Positions 34,819 through 47,291 of a DNA stretch of 64,000 nucleotides are shown here, in pieces; the first letter of the stretch is position 1; each line of letters begins with the position of its first letter. Source of the DNA: Ambrosia x helenae. Lineage: Eukaryota > Streptophyta > Magnoliopsida > Asterales > Asteraceae. The notes under the pieces are model-generated. The model searched no databases. It saw only the letters and a list, made by a program, of their open reading frames with translations, and had not been told where the DNA came from. A program made the position numbers and the translations under genes. The DNA is taken from the NCBI GenBank assembly GCA_030844895.1, contig CM061231.1, forward strand, positions 158,457,376 to 158,521,375. The letters are read 5' to 3'.

Positions 34819-36170
34819 TTAGTGTAATTTTTCTCACACGTGAAAACCATATACACATTATGTGGAAACATATAATGTCACACCCTCAAATTCTACATCT
34901 AGGGTTGTATCGTGAGGCATATGACATACCAGGATCTAAGTCATTGATCATATTGAACGACCACTATATGAGTTTGTAAACAACGTTTTTCATTGAACAT
35001 GAGTTTAAAATAGTTTGAATAGTTAAACAGTGGAAACAAAATAAGTTTAACAAAATGAAATATAACTATGCTCAATACATGTGCAACACTATGAAAACCA
35101 AATGATTCTGAAGTGCTTGAAAGGTTTTGTTAAGCAATGCATGAGACTCCTTAAAGGCGTCCTAGTCCAAGTATACCTTAACAATCATGAGAAAATATGC
35201 TAAAATTTGTCAATAGTGAAGTTAGTGAATTCACATGTTTAAATAAATGTAAAGTTGTTTGTTTGCTTGTTTAGACTTTAGACTCACAATAGTTTACTAA
35301 TTATATCTCAATGCTAGCTAGACATTATACAAGTTACTAAGAGCCATAAACCGTTATTGACTGATGGATGTTTGAATGCATTTCACCCCGTTCATCACAA
35401 CGGAGGCAACTGTTTAGGACAATGATGCACCCGCTCGACCTCCAGTCGACATAGGTGAGGCTTGTCGAACCCTATACATCTATCCACATTTCCTCGCTAT
35501 GTTACACATATTACGGTTCATATTGTAAGGACTTTTATGATGAAATACACTAAAGTAACAAAGTGATATAATAGTAATTGTGATATACCATGTTGTGTGT
35601 TTGGGTAGCATGTTTCTCCCTCAACAGGAAAACAGTAAAAGGGGCCGTGAAACTCACCTTAGGTTGCTAGCTAAAAGTAATACCAAGCGTTTTAATGAAA
35701 GGTGTCCTGTCTATTGGTAACCTAACATTCAATAGCCTATAAGTGTTTCTCCAAAGTTGGTGTTTGTCCAATTAACCCATTGCATCCAAACCGTGACCTA
35801 CCTTGTGTTTAAGAAAATTGTTTGACCAAGTTTGATTGAGTTTGACTAAGTTTGACCCGATGACCCATTGGTGACCCATTTAATGATTTATGTTTGTTTA
35901 TGTTGAAATAGCCTAGAATTACAAGTTACAACCAAATATGCAATCCTAGTGTACTAGTATGCAATCGGGTATACCCATTGGTATTTGCATGTATATATAT
36001 ATATATATATATTCTTTTATAGTCTTATGTTTTAAAAAAATCTAGACTATATAAAATTGTAATAAGTAACATACGGAGTATATATTATCATCACCATAAT
36101 AATCTTTGAACCATTTAATATGTAAATATATATTATAGTGTGAATTTTGAAACTATTTATATATTTCATA

Positions 36171-36212
<42 letters not shown>

Positions 36213-36753
36213 TAATGCTATTAGAATATATATTTTAGAAGAAAAGTTTATTTTTCCAATAATGAATATATTAAAATGAAACATTACTAAAAATAGTTAA
36301 GAAAAGATATATATAAAACTTAAAAGTTTTCGGGTATATATTTCGGGTAAACGGGTATTTAGTTTCGGGTAATCGGGTCGGGTATCACCTAATATCATAC
36401 CCGTCCAATACCCGCGAAATATTTTTTTTCCAATACCAAACTCGTCTCATACCCATCGGGTATCGGGTATACCCGTCTCAAATGCTTCGGGTTTCGGGTA
36501 TACCCGTCGGGCTCGGGTTGTTTTGCCATCCCTAAGCATATGACTTATGTCTAGCATGTCATAACATTAACAAGTCATACAACACTCCACATATAGCCTA
36601 GAACTCACACAACATGCAGAGTTTCCATTTTAAGTAACCTATGAACATGATGAACACATTGCATGCAAAAAGTTTTAATTTTTAATAAGGTGTGATTCTA
36701 GCTTCCTTTTTAACGAAACGAACAAATTAACATGCTTAAGTAATCATCCCTAA

Positions 36754-36982
36754 GCCAATGACCTCCAGCCCAGCTGGGGAGAGGTGGAAGGGTTTATCTC
36801 TTCGGAGGGTTCCCGTCCGGGCTTGGTCTTGAGTTCGAATCCTGCACACCACGAAAAAAATTCCCTGTAACGGTTTGAGATAACTTCAAAGTGGACACCG
36901 GTGCGTGGGTAGTGATTCGAACTCGTGTCGAGAGGTTGTCTGTCGATTGGTTTCACCGCTGAAGTACACTTCCAAAAAAAAA
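36754..36982 (+). mobile_element. SINE with 16-bp target duplication
   Basis: 229 bp with an internal B-box match (GAGTTCGAATCCTGC near 36832) and an A-run tail. It is flanked by a perfect AAGTAATCATCCCTAA at 36738-36753 and 36983-36998. The head is tRNA-like but its A box is not obvious. Confidence 0.9.
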
Positions 36983-37568
36983 AAGTAATCATCCCTAATA
37001 AAGTTCTATAAATTACATGGTTCACATCATGCTTAGATTTCAATTTCAAAATCTAAAATCAATAAAGCTTCCTCTTTGGGTAGGTTATGAACAACAACTT
37101 GTAATCATCAAATCAAGCATCAAAAACATGTTAATCATCCTAGACTAACTTAATCTCAGTCCATAATATCAACATTCAAGTCCTAAGATCAAAATTCTAA
37201 AATCTAAGTTTATAAAGTTTCAACATAATCGAGGTTGGGATCTAACACGCATCCTATGGTTTCGTGTATTTAAATCATCATAAAAAACCATTAAAACTGC
37301 ATATTAATCATCTATGAATCATTATTGATTGTTAAAAATCATTTTGATCAGATATTCAGATCTGGACATTATAGTCTTGACAAAACTTGATTAAAACATA
37401 ACAAAACAAGATATAAACACACAAGGATTGGTTACACACCTCAAACACTTAAAGTTAATGATCTGATCAGGTTTTGATCATAGAGGTAATTATCATAGAG
37501 GTTAGAGGGTGCATTTTTCGTAATAGGGCGGATGTAGGCGAACCAGGGTTGTATTATGAGTTTAAATG

Positions 37569-37745
37569 TAGGGCTGTTCAAAACGCTCGGCGATCGCCGT
37601 TCGTTCGGAATTTGCTCGGAAATTGCTCGCTCGATTTTTTGCTCGGTTGTAAATGATCAGCCGTTCGGCTCGGTTCGGTTTGTAAACGAGCCAAGCACGA
37701 GCAAAGGTCCGCTCGGCTTGGTTCGGCTCAATATAATTTTTATTA

Positions 37746-37792
<47 letters not shown>

Positions 37793-39727
37793 AGTAAATT
37801 GCCAAAATGGTCCCTCAGGTTTGACCCAAAATGCTTGTTTGGTCAGTTATCTTTTTTTTGTGCCAAAAGCACCCCTCACAGATCGAAAATTGCCAAAATG
37901 GCCCATATTTAACTGAGTTTCTAACTGAGTATGGAAAGTCAGTTAAGTCTGAGGGGTAATTTCGTCATTTCACTCTATTTTTTTTTAAAGTTAATAACCC
38001 CCTTCTCTTTCCTTTGGCAGACTTAATCCCACCCTTTTCTCTCTCTAAACCACCACCACCACCCTTCTTCACCATCCACCACCCTCCACCACCCAACATA
38101 CATTATAGAGAGAGACAGACTAGAGAGCGGAGAGAGAAACGAGCAGAGAGAGTTTAAACTATAGTAACTAACCCTTCGATTACCATATTCAATCAGAATA
38201 TCAAAACCAAATCTAGATTCCAAATCAGATATACATCACCAATTATTATAATACACAAACAGTCAAACACATACACAAACTTAAACTTAAACTTACGTTT
38301 ACCTAAAACTTTCAACCAGATCTTAAGCACAACACAAGGATTATCAACAACAACAACCTGTTCATCATCACCACTCCTAAACAAGAGGTAACCAGGTCAC
38401 CGGAGATGGTGACCGGAGTTGCAGAGTCGTCGGAGACAGCGACGGTGGCGGAAGCCAAACCCTACAACCACACCACCACCTACAACACTCCACTCGATTA
38501 TTATCATGGGGAGAGAGAGACGTAGAGATCGAAAAGAGAGAGGGAGAGAGGAAGAGACAGCGACGGTGGCGGTAGCGGTTGGGATCTAGGGTTCCTGTTC
38601 AGATTTGGGTGGTGTACGGTGGAGATTGTGGTAGTGTTATCAGACGGCGGCGGCGGAGGGTTTGGCTTCTGATTTGGCTTCATGGCGGCGGAGGGTATGG
38701 GTTCTGATTTGGCTTCTTATTTTTAGATATAAGGTTATCGGGGTGATGGGTATGGGTTCTGATTTGGCTTCATGGTGGCAGTGGTGGTGGCCGGAGCTTC
38801 GCCGGAGGTGTAGGAGACCACCGGTCTCCTTCTCTCTCTAGTTCACCCTCTCTTTCTCTCTCTACCATGTGTATCTGATACAGAAGTATGTGTGGGTGTT
38901 GTTTTTATAAGACAGAAGGGTGTGGTGGCATCAAGAGGGTTAGTGTTGGAGAAGATGAAGTTCAGATGGGTTAAAAGAGGTTTTAAAACGTTTAGAGATG
39001 AAATGACGAAAATGCCCCTGATACTTAACTGACTTTCCATACTCAGTTAGAAACTCAGTTAAATATGGGCCATTTTGGCAATTTTCGATCTGTGAGGGGT
39101 GCTTTTGGCACAAAAAAAAGATAACTGACCAAACAAGCATTTTGGGCCAAACCTGAGGGGCCATTTTGGCAATTTACTCTATATATAATTATATATATAC
39201 ACATTAATTACATTTATATTTATAGTTTTATACATACCACTCTATTGGGTTTGGCTTAATATATGCATATATACGATTATATTTATAGTTATTGGCCCAG
39301 TCAACCCAATGATAACTTAACGCTAAGTTTAATTGTAAAACCCTAAGTCGTGAAAAAACATCTTTGACTTCATATTCCCATTAGTTGTCCACCATCAATC
39401 ATCTCCAGCTATCAACCTACGCCACAACGTGACAATTGTTATTTGTAGTATGCTCATCACCTCACTGGCCTAAACTAGACCCTCATTCTCGAACGGCCAA
39501 ACCTCAGTCACCACTAGGCAGCGAGAATATTAAAGGAAAAATCCCAAATTTATGGTTGTCCGAAAACACTCGCCGCTCGTCGCTCGCTCAAAAAAATGTG
39601 CGCTCGAACAATGCTCGCTCGGTTTCCGGATCGATTGTAAACGAGCCGATTGGCTCGGTTCGATTTGTAAATGAGCCAAGCACGAGCAAAAGTCCGCTCG
39701 ATTCAGCTCGGTTCGTGAACAGCCCTA
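37569..39727. mobile_element. non-autonomous hAT-like element, 2159 bp
   Basis: Perfect 12-bp terminal inverted repeats TAGGGCTGTTCA, with perfect 8-bp duplications TTTAAATG at 37561-37568 and 39728-39735. Subterminal regions carry GCTCGGTTCG-type repeats at both ends. Most of the interior is the later insertion at 37792-39179. Confidence 0.92.
37792..39179. mobile_element. long-TIR Mutator-like element, 1388 bp, nested in the hAT
   Basis: About 190 bp at each end are near-identical inverted repeats beginning GAGTAAATTGCCAAAATGG. The 9-bp flanks TATATATAA match at 37783-37791 and 39180-39188, though this lies in a TA tract. The interior is non-coding: CCACCACCA-rich, GAGA-rich, and three copies of ATGGGTTCTGATTTGGCTTC-like sequence near 38660-38780. 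It has no transposase. Confidence 0.85.
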
Positions 39728-40316
39728 TTTAAATGTGATTAAAATCGTTTTGAACTATCAAAATCGTGGCTTTTGGGCTGGTTTAGCGCGTTGGGCCGAC
39801 CATCCATGGCCTGTGTACCGCGGCCCATGTGGTCGCGCCCCGCGGCGCGTTGGATTGTGAATCCGAGCCTAGTCCGAGCTTTGTCTTGGGCCATGTCCAT
39901 TCTTTTTTTATTTTGTTTTATTATTTATTTTTCATTTGGGCTTAGGAAATTGTAAAACTTTACAAAGTATTTAATCTAAATATTTCGTAGCTAAGTTTAC
40001 AATCTCGATGCGTCTAGTGTCAGCCACAGACCCGATAACATATAATCATGTTATATCAAATAATTCCATATAACATCACATACGCATATAATTGCAAATA
40101 ATTTCAAACAAATTAAACTACAATTAATCATTTGATTGTTTCACCAACGTTCGAGGTGCAAGACTCATATGTGTGATCCGATAAATTTCATATTATCATT
40201 TCGTAAGTGTTTGCGTATTGTTTGACGCAGTTAAGTAACCTAATAATTAAGTCTAATGCATTTACGTTGACTTGGATAAAGAGTTCGTATTTGACCTGAA
40301 ATAGTCGGGTATCACA

Positions 40317-41340
40317 TAGATAATATAACAATTTGTGATTTTTAAATGTAACAATGTGAAAAATTAATGGGAGAGTTCATATTTGACCCTTTTAGGTTTC
40401 TTGTTCTCTTTCACAGGAGTTTTCTTAAGCTAGTGGATTTAAAAGACAGAACGACAGATTGGATGGGTGATATATAAAAGAAATTACATCAGGTTATTCC
40501 TTCCCCTCCTTAAAAAAAGTCTTTAATATATCTTCTATACACATAATAAGTACATAGCATAAAAAGAGTTGTCCCAATAGACCTGTCGGTGTATTATGTC
40601 TAGGGTCGTCAACTATCCCCTAAACGGGTCCCCTCCATTAAACAACTAACTCCTCTTAGCCTGTCAACATGTGAACCATTATTTATCCTAGAATATACAA
40701 CCAACCTACATGTGGTTTATACACAATTATGTTATCTACCCCTCACACACTCATATATACATACATACTATAACCATTGAAATTTTAGTCTTATGTTTTA
40801 TTGATGTGTTAAATGTGCTAGCTAGGGTTTCATTTAAGTCAACAAGGTTATGTATTTGAAGTTCTCTAGCTAACAAGATGTGTGGTTAAAAACTTTAAAA
40901 ACTCTTATACGTCATTGAAAAGGTCTTATATATTAATGTGTAATGAAGAGTTTTTAGAATAAATGCCACCCTAGGGTGTGTTATGATCAGATGTACCTCT
41001 CACGATCGTATAATACCTTAATACCTTTTAACTTATATCATGTATTGATTGATATATAATACCTAAAATAGAAACGTATAAATCAATCATCCAAGTCAAA
41101 TTGGTGGTACTAGCTATAAGTTCATAGTATTGGATATATGATGTTTTAAACTATAGTATCTAATTAACGTACCCAATTAGTTGTATTTAATCAATTGTCA
41201 TGTTTAATTTGATATAATCTTTTGTTATAAACTTTTTACACCAATGTAGAGAAAATTAGATCAAAATTCATTTCAAGCTTTAACATCCATGACCTTTTGA
41301 AGTGAGGGAAATTATGTTTACAAAGTGTCAAGCTTACTTA
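40317..41340. other. AT-rich spacer, nothing recognised
   Basis: No open frame of interest and no repeat structure seen. Confidence 0.4.
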
Positions 41341-42342
41341 GAGGCTGTTTGGTAGGATCTGTCTGATTAAGTGCTGAATGATTAAGGTGTTGTTTGTTTT
41401 TTAAGAGGTAAAAGGTCTGCAGTCTGCGGACCACATCTGCAGACATCTACAGGAGAAGAGGTGGACCAAAGGTTTGCAGTCTGCAACAAGAAGTCTGCTT
41501 GTTTGTTAACGTCTGCAGCGTAACCCAAAACAATAACCTACCATAACAGAGACCCCGCCACCCCACTGTAAACCAATACCTTGTCACCCGAAACCATAAC
41601 CCACCACAACTAAGCCAAAACCATAACCCACCACAACCCAACCGTGAACCGCCCACAACCCAACCCGTAAATCATAACCCACCATAACCTTGACTTTTCG
41701 TGAACCACCCATAACCCAGCCATGAACCATAACCCACAATAACCTTCGATGTAACCCAAAAAGTTTTTACACTATATAGAAAAAAAATCACACAGAAGAA
41801 AACCAAGTAAATTGATTAAGGTCATAGCCATTTTAGCACCAGGGAATAGGAAAAGGGTATTGTTTTGGTGGGTGTTGACAGAACTAGAAGAGAAGGGTGG
41901 CGGTGGCGGCGAATGGGAGGGAGGAGGTAGGCGGCGGCGGCGGGAGGGGAGGAAGAGGAGGAAGAAGAAGAAAGAAAGAAGGAGAAAGAAAGGAGGATGA
42001 GGAGAAGAAGAAGAAGAAATTTGTTGAAGAAAAGAAGAAGAGAAGGAGGAAAGAAGAAGAAGAAATCGGTTGAAGAAAAGAAGAAGAAAAGAAGGAGAAA
42101 GGAGAAGAAGAGGAGGAGAAGACCCAAGAAGACATTGGTCCAAGTTTGCATCAAGAAGAGGTCAGAAAGACCTTTTTTAGTGAAAGGTCTTCCAAAAAAA
42201 CAAACAATTTGCACGCCCCAAACGTCTGCCCGCGTCTACGCGACGCAAACAGAAATGGTCAGAAGCCCTTATGACCAGTAAACAAACACCACCTAAGAGT
42301 TGAAGGATTAAGATGTTTATTAAGAGGCTAACAAACATCCCC
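41341..42342. mobile_element. Tourist-like MITE (outer), split by another MITE
   Basis: Ends GAGGCTGTTTGGTAGG and GGCTAACAAACATCCCC with TTA at 41338-41340 and 42343-42345. It is the same family as 30418-30806 and 44736-44959. Its own sequence totals only about 94 bp, because the element at 41386-42293 sits in the middle. Confidence 0.75.
41386..42293. mobile_element. Harbinger-like non-autonomous element (inner), 908 bp
   Basis: Ends GGTGTTGTTTGTTT and AAACAAACACCACC with TAA at 41383-41385 and 42294-42296. The interior has imperfect AACCATAACCCACCACAACC repeats (about 41520-41750) and a purine-only-like GAAGAAGAGGAGG tract (about 41885-42130). Frames across it are low complexity and not genes. 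Confidence 0.85.
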
Positions 42343-42373
42343 TTAATATGATAAGAGTTTACACAAGAAAACG

Positions 42374-42675
42374 TAGGGCTGGCAATTTAGATACGAACAC
42401 GATAACCTGACACGAACCTACACGGTTTTAATAGGTTTCGTGCTTGGCCTTAACATGTTTTGTGTCTATAACAGGTCGACACGTTAAGACCTGTTTATTT
42501 TCGTGTCGTGTTTATGTTTACTTGTTTCGTGTTCATGTCTTATCGTGTTCATGTTTACAGGTTTCGTGTTCGTGTCGTGTTCATGTTTACAGGTTTCGTG
42601 TTCGTGTCGTGTTCATGTTTACAGGTTTCGTATTCGTGTCTTAACAGGTTCGTGTTACCTGTTATGCCAGCCCTA
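42374..42675. mobile_element. hAT-like MITE, 302 bp, with a 32-bp minisatellite
   Basis: Perfect inverted ends TAGGGCTGGCA and TGCCAGCCCTA. Inside, a 32-bp unit beginning GTGTTCATGTTTACAGG repeats three times at about 42546-42641. The 8-bp flanks do not match exactly. Confidence 0.7.
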
Positions 42676-42976
42676 GAAAAAGGGTCTGACTTGTATTAAG
42701 AGAAACACAAGGGACTGCTTTTGAATTTTTCTCGCAAGACCACATGAGAAGCTCCGTATCACATGTACGTTTGATATTTCAAGTGATTAAATGTATTTAC
42801 ATTTCCACAAAAAGGGAGCCGTATTTATATATATTTTTAATTCAAGTTGACTGCAATTTGCATTTAGTCTCCACTAATTAATTTACTAGATATTTCCATC
42901 TTTTCATGCAATGTAAATCAGACTCGTATTTCAACGCTTGAATAAAATCAAATGTATACACATAAAAACATATAAC

Positions 42977-43163
42977 CAGGGGCGAAGTGTGGTTCGCCAA
43001 TCGGCGGGGGCCGAACTCGATTTTTTTCGTTTGGTAGTTGCAAATCGACGGGGGCCGACTCAACCCGAACTAAATTTACCTACGAAAAATCGTAAATTTT
43101 CACTAATGCGCCAAAAAACAGGGGGGGCAGGGCCACCCCTGGCCTCACAATCTTTCGTCCTTG
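42977..43163. mobile_element. hAT-like MITE, 187 bp
   Basis: Ends CAGGGGCGAAG and CTTTCGTCCTTG are imperfect inverted repeats. Perfect 8-bp duplications CATATAAC lie at 42969-42976 and 43164-43171. It resembles the 15517 family in end type (CAGNGGCGAAG) but not in its interior. Confidence 0.88.
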
Positions 43164-43171
43164 CATATAAC

Positions 43172-44735
43172 TTAAGCAAGCTTATACATCTACTAAATGA
43201 AGTACCTATGTATTGTATGCGTTATGGTAATACATATTTAAATTAGAATTTTTAAATATTTGAGTGTAATTGTGGAGAGAATAAGTGGTGGAGTTGAATG
43301 ATTTTGTCAAAATGTTCACACATATTTACAATAATGCTACGACTTCATTTTAACCATTGATTACTTTTAATATAGGGTTAAAGTGAGTTCGGCAAGTTAT
43401 ATAATTTGATGGTTTGAAGTATTACAATAGTAACTTCCATCTTTTTTGGAAGATGTTACATGCACAATGGTAAATGTGGTGTCCGACTACAATTCTTCTA
43501 GTAAAAGATGTATTATTTAACATTTTTTACTTTTCAATCAACATACATTCTTTTTGACAAAAATAAGTTTGTCTTCTCAGCCCCCATTTTCTCTAACATT
43601 CTCTTCTCCAACCCTCCATCCACCATCTCTTTCCACAATCCTTGATTGCTTGATATATATATATGTCAACCTTCATCGAAAACCCCTCGCAATCCTTACC
43701 TCCATTAAAATCCCCATGCATCACGACATCACAATTGATGTAGATGGCGAGGTTGGGAAGGGAGGCGGATGGTGGGGACGATGAAGACAAGACAAGGGTC
43801 CATACATTCTTTGGATTCGATGGGGTCTTATCTATTGAAGGTGACAATTTTGAGGGCAACATAAACCATCTTATGATTTTCTTATTTACTCTTTTATTCA
43901 TCTTGAGACTTTTAAAAAAAAAGGTCACAATTATGCAACATAAGACATTTAAGTAAAATTATGAAATATAATGAGTTTATGTCTCGCCATTACATAACAC
44001 ATAAACCACCTTGTCCTATACAAATACATGTATTAAAAAACTTGGATGATATTTTATATATGTGATAAATGATACAGCTGATCAGTATAAGTTATGATTA
44101 TTAAATTACTAAGATGATATTTTACTTCTTTGTCTTATTGTTTATTTATTTATTTATTATCTTTTTTTGAGATTTAGCCAATTAGGTCACACAAATAATG
44201 GTGGGTTTTTCACGAGTCAAACCCACATGCACACCATGTGATTTTCCAAAAGCTGTGTTTTTGCTTCATGTTCTATGGCATAAAGTACTTCTTAAATTTA
44301 ATTTCACATGATGAAATAATCAAATTTGTATTATTACCGTTATCCAATTTTGTTTAAAAAATTGGATATTTTATTTCGGGAATGTCCTTAAAATCTACAA
44401 CACTTAGACTAATGGGTATGGGGGGCGGCATAGGGGTGGCATCCACTTGCCGGGCCTCCCTACACCACCCCCCAGGGGCGGCATGGGTGGTGGGGCGGCA
44501 TCAACGGCATTATTTTGCCGTTTAAGCCGGGCCAAACATGGTGGTGGGGCCAAAATGCCCAGGTGGTGGGGCGGCATAGGGGTGGGGGGCGGCAACCACA
44601 CCTTGTGGTCTTATTGACTGAAGATTTGAATTAATAACGTTTCCTTTAATCAAAAAAATTCATTGAATGGATTGATTATATCACATTCGGATGCTTCCTT
44701 TGCTTTTTTTATTAATATCATATATATTGTGCTTA
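43172..44735. other. AT-rich spacer with a G-rich MITE remnant
   Basis: Mostly AT-rich. 44405-44620 is full of GGGGCGGCATAGGGGTGG and GTGGTGGGGCGGCAT units and ends near CCTTGTGGTC; it is probably a degraded non-autonomous element. No gene seen. Confidence 0.4.
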
Positions 44736-44959
44736 GGGGCTGTTTGGTTGATTAAGTGTCGAATCATTAAGAGGTCTGAATTGTTAAGAGACTCTGAATG
44801 ATTAAGTGTTGAATGGTTCAGCTATGCACAAAGTCTGAATGGTTCAGTTCTTAACCATTCCATTCAGAGTCTTTTTTAAGTTGAAACAAACAGTCTGAAT
44901 GTTGAACCATTCAGAGCTGAATGGTTCAGAGCCTAATTAAGAGGCTACCAAACAGACGC
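44736..44959. mobile_element. Tourist-like foldback MITE, 224 bp
   Basis: Ends GGGGCTGTTTGGTTG and GCTACCAAACAGACGC, flanked by TTA at 44733-44735 and 44960-44962. It is closely similar to the middle of 30418-30806. Confidence 0.85.
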
Positions 44960-45510
44960 TTAGACAAGGTTTGAACTTTTAGATTGTCTTTTGCGATATG
45001 TGTCATTCTAACTATATGGATTTAATCATTTCTAATAACCTCTACAAAAGTCTCACTATTTTATAAAATATTCGAGCATCCTCAAATATATATTTAATAG
45101 AAAAAAACAATGGTGAACTCGTTGTCGTCCTTCCTTCATATTTTACTTTTCGTTTTCTGTGTGCTTCCTTTTACTAAAGCATTGCCACATTTTTTCTTTA
45201 TTTTACAACTACTTTCCTACACGAAACAAATTCCTAAACTATTCCTTTGTGAAATAAACATCAAATCGCAATATTATGAAAAAGAAAACCAAACTTGACC
45301 ATAGTTTTGTGGCTACAAAACTAAGCACATTACTTGTGAGGTGTATTTTATAACTCAACCGTTAAATACAAAAACATGAAAATTCTTGATCATTTACATA
45401 GCACAAGCCCCTCACATCCAAATTAATTAGAAAGCAGTGCCACCTTTTCTAGAGATGATAACACAAGAAGTTGCCTCGATATCTTTGGAGCATTTGCCTA
45501 CGCATATAGG

Positions 45511-45836
45511 TTTTTTTTAAGAACTGTGAGAATCAAAGAGGGTAAAAAAAATTTATTTTTTTTTAGAATTTTTTTTTCCCATGTGCTTAAACATTCTTTC
45601 TAGATGAATAATACAAAAAAAAATTAAAAAAAATTTTTTTTTTAGTGTAATTACATCATTAAGGTAAATACATTAGTTTACACTAGAGTAATTATGTAAT
45701 TACTCTACACCATTTTTTTTTTTTTTAGTTTTCAATACTATAATACATGTTTAACAATATGGGGAAAAAAAATTTTGAAAAAAAAAAATAAAAAAAAATA
45801 CCCTCCTTTGATTCTCACAATTCTTACCAAAAAAGC
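45511..45836. mobile_element. foldback MITE sharing its centre with the H+-ATPase intron hairpin
   Basis: The left arm AAGAACTGTGAGAATCAAAG pairs with CTTTGATTCTCACAATTCTT on the right. The centre at 45682-45706 (ACTAGAGTAATTATG and its complement) nearly equals the centre of 24126-24152. The sides are A/T homopolymers. Confidence 0.8.
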
Positions 45837-47291
45837 TATTTTTACCGGATCTTTCCCCTACCAACCAATATAGTTTATTTTACTCACAAAGAGCTCACAT
45901 ATCTATTTTTTTACCCGAGTGAAGACTTTCCAAGAAGTCACCATGTAGATTATTCCACCTCAAGCATGTTTAACTGTGGAATTCTGCTCACATCCACTAC
46001 CAACATATATGCCAAAAACACGTCGGTAGTATTTGAACCAGACATTTCCCGAGGATAGAACCAGAATGCTTAATTGTGTAGTTTTCCTCTCATCCATAAC
46101 CAATGTCTGCTTTTGTAAAAGTTTTTTTATAATCAACTCATTTCCCGTAGAGATTAAGAAGAGACATAAACAAGGTGCAAGGTATATGATCAAGATGTTT
46201 GATTAGTGACAAACATGCCCACCAATTTATACCCCATGTCTATGGTTAAGTAGCAAAATGACATCCACCATGCAACCATCATGCCTTCCTCTGAGGGACC
46301 CTCTTATCTTGAGAAACTTACAATTTATTGTTTGTATGTATCATGAGAGGAATGAATGGTAAGATACATGGGATGTCTCCATCTTAATATATACTTTCCA
46401 TTTTATAGTGGCGAGAAGAATAACAATACAAACGACTACAAAATAACAAAAAGAAATAATATTTTATAACCTTTTCATATGCATATCCAACACTTGTTAT
46501 TTAAAATCTCATTGGCTAATTACGCATGGAAGCTGACAAGATCAATCTCATTGTCGCGTTAACCATGATTCTATTGTGCTAAATAAGAGTCCGTACATTC
46601 GTGTTGACATTTACATGAAATTATGATCAACATAGCTCCAACAAATTATCAAATAATAATAATAATAATAAAACCCAATCCCGATACATGCAGTGGTGGA
46701 CACAGCCAGGATTAGCATGGATCATGTTTGACACGAGATCCTTAAAAATTACGAGTCGATCACGAGAACTCGTTTTGTCTCATAGGGTACAACAGTCAGA
46801 GCAGTTAGTACTGCCGAAATTGGCCAAGCACCCGAAAAGTAACTTGAATCTTGAAAAACATAATGTTAAAACTTATTGGAAGAAGTCGTGTTTTCAGAGA
46901 ATTGTTGTGTGTTTTTGAGTTTTAGTGCATCTCCAAGTCAAGGGTCTCCTTGGTTTTATAGTGGAGAAATGAGTAAAAACGGTTAAGGAATTAAAACGAA
47001 AAAATAAATTGCATTGAACGTCTTCAATGCTATTTAATTCTGTTATGAATTCAGACTCGTAACCGTTTGACATCCGTTAGCCACCACGCTGACCGGGCGC
47101 CACCTGGTCTTCCGCGTGTGCCTACGCGCCACCCGCACTATCATGTCATCCGCCTATGCTAACCCATCGCGTGGTCCTCGCAACCTCTGTACTGTACCAC
47201 ACACACATGGTCAAAAATACAAAGATGGCCCGTTGCCCATGCCACGCACGTTAGTTCGAGTTAACCCATTCGCGACTTCACTAATATGTGT
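45837..47291. other. spacer, no gene recognised
   Basis: 45963-46110 contains an imperfect duplicate (ACTGTGGAATTCTGCTCACA and ATTGTGTAGTTTTCCTCTCA). 47080-47200 is GC-richer. No coding evidence. Confidence 0.4.

Larger units (their letters stand above)
34876..40316 (+). mobile_element. LTR-like non-coding segment A, with nested elements
   Basis: It starts TGTCACACCCTCAAATTC and ends CGGGTATCACA. It shares blocks in the same order with segment B at 47292-52474: GCATGTTTCT with GAAACTCACCTT near 35610, CATTGGTGACCC near 35865, and TTTCACCAACGTTCGAGG near 40139. Size and ends suggest a solo LTR of a long-LTR retrotransposon, or a large non-coding derivative. There are no gag/pol frames. A clean 5-bp duplication is not seen (TATAA and TAGAT). 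It contains TA microsatellites (36000, 36175), CGGGTAT-rich hAT-like debris (36320-36535), a SINE and a hAT. Confidence 0.5.

Noticed and set aside
41772..42281. Ser/Phe/Leu-rich and Arg/Lys-rich frames
   Set aside because: They come from the purine tract of the inner Harbinger-like element.
43554..43956. Possible small genes on either strand
   Set aside because: No domain, no splice support and low-complexity stretches.
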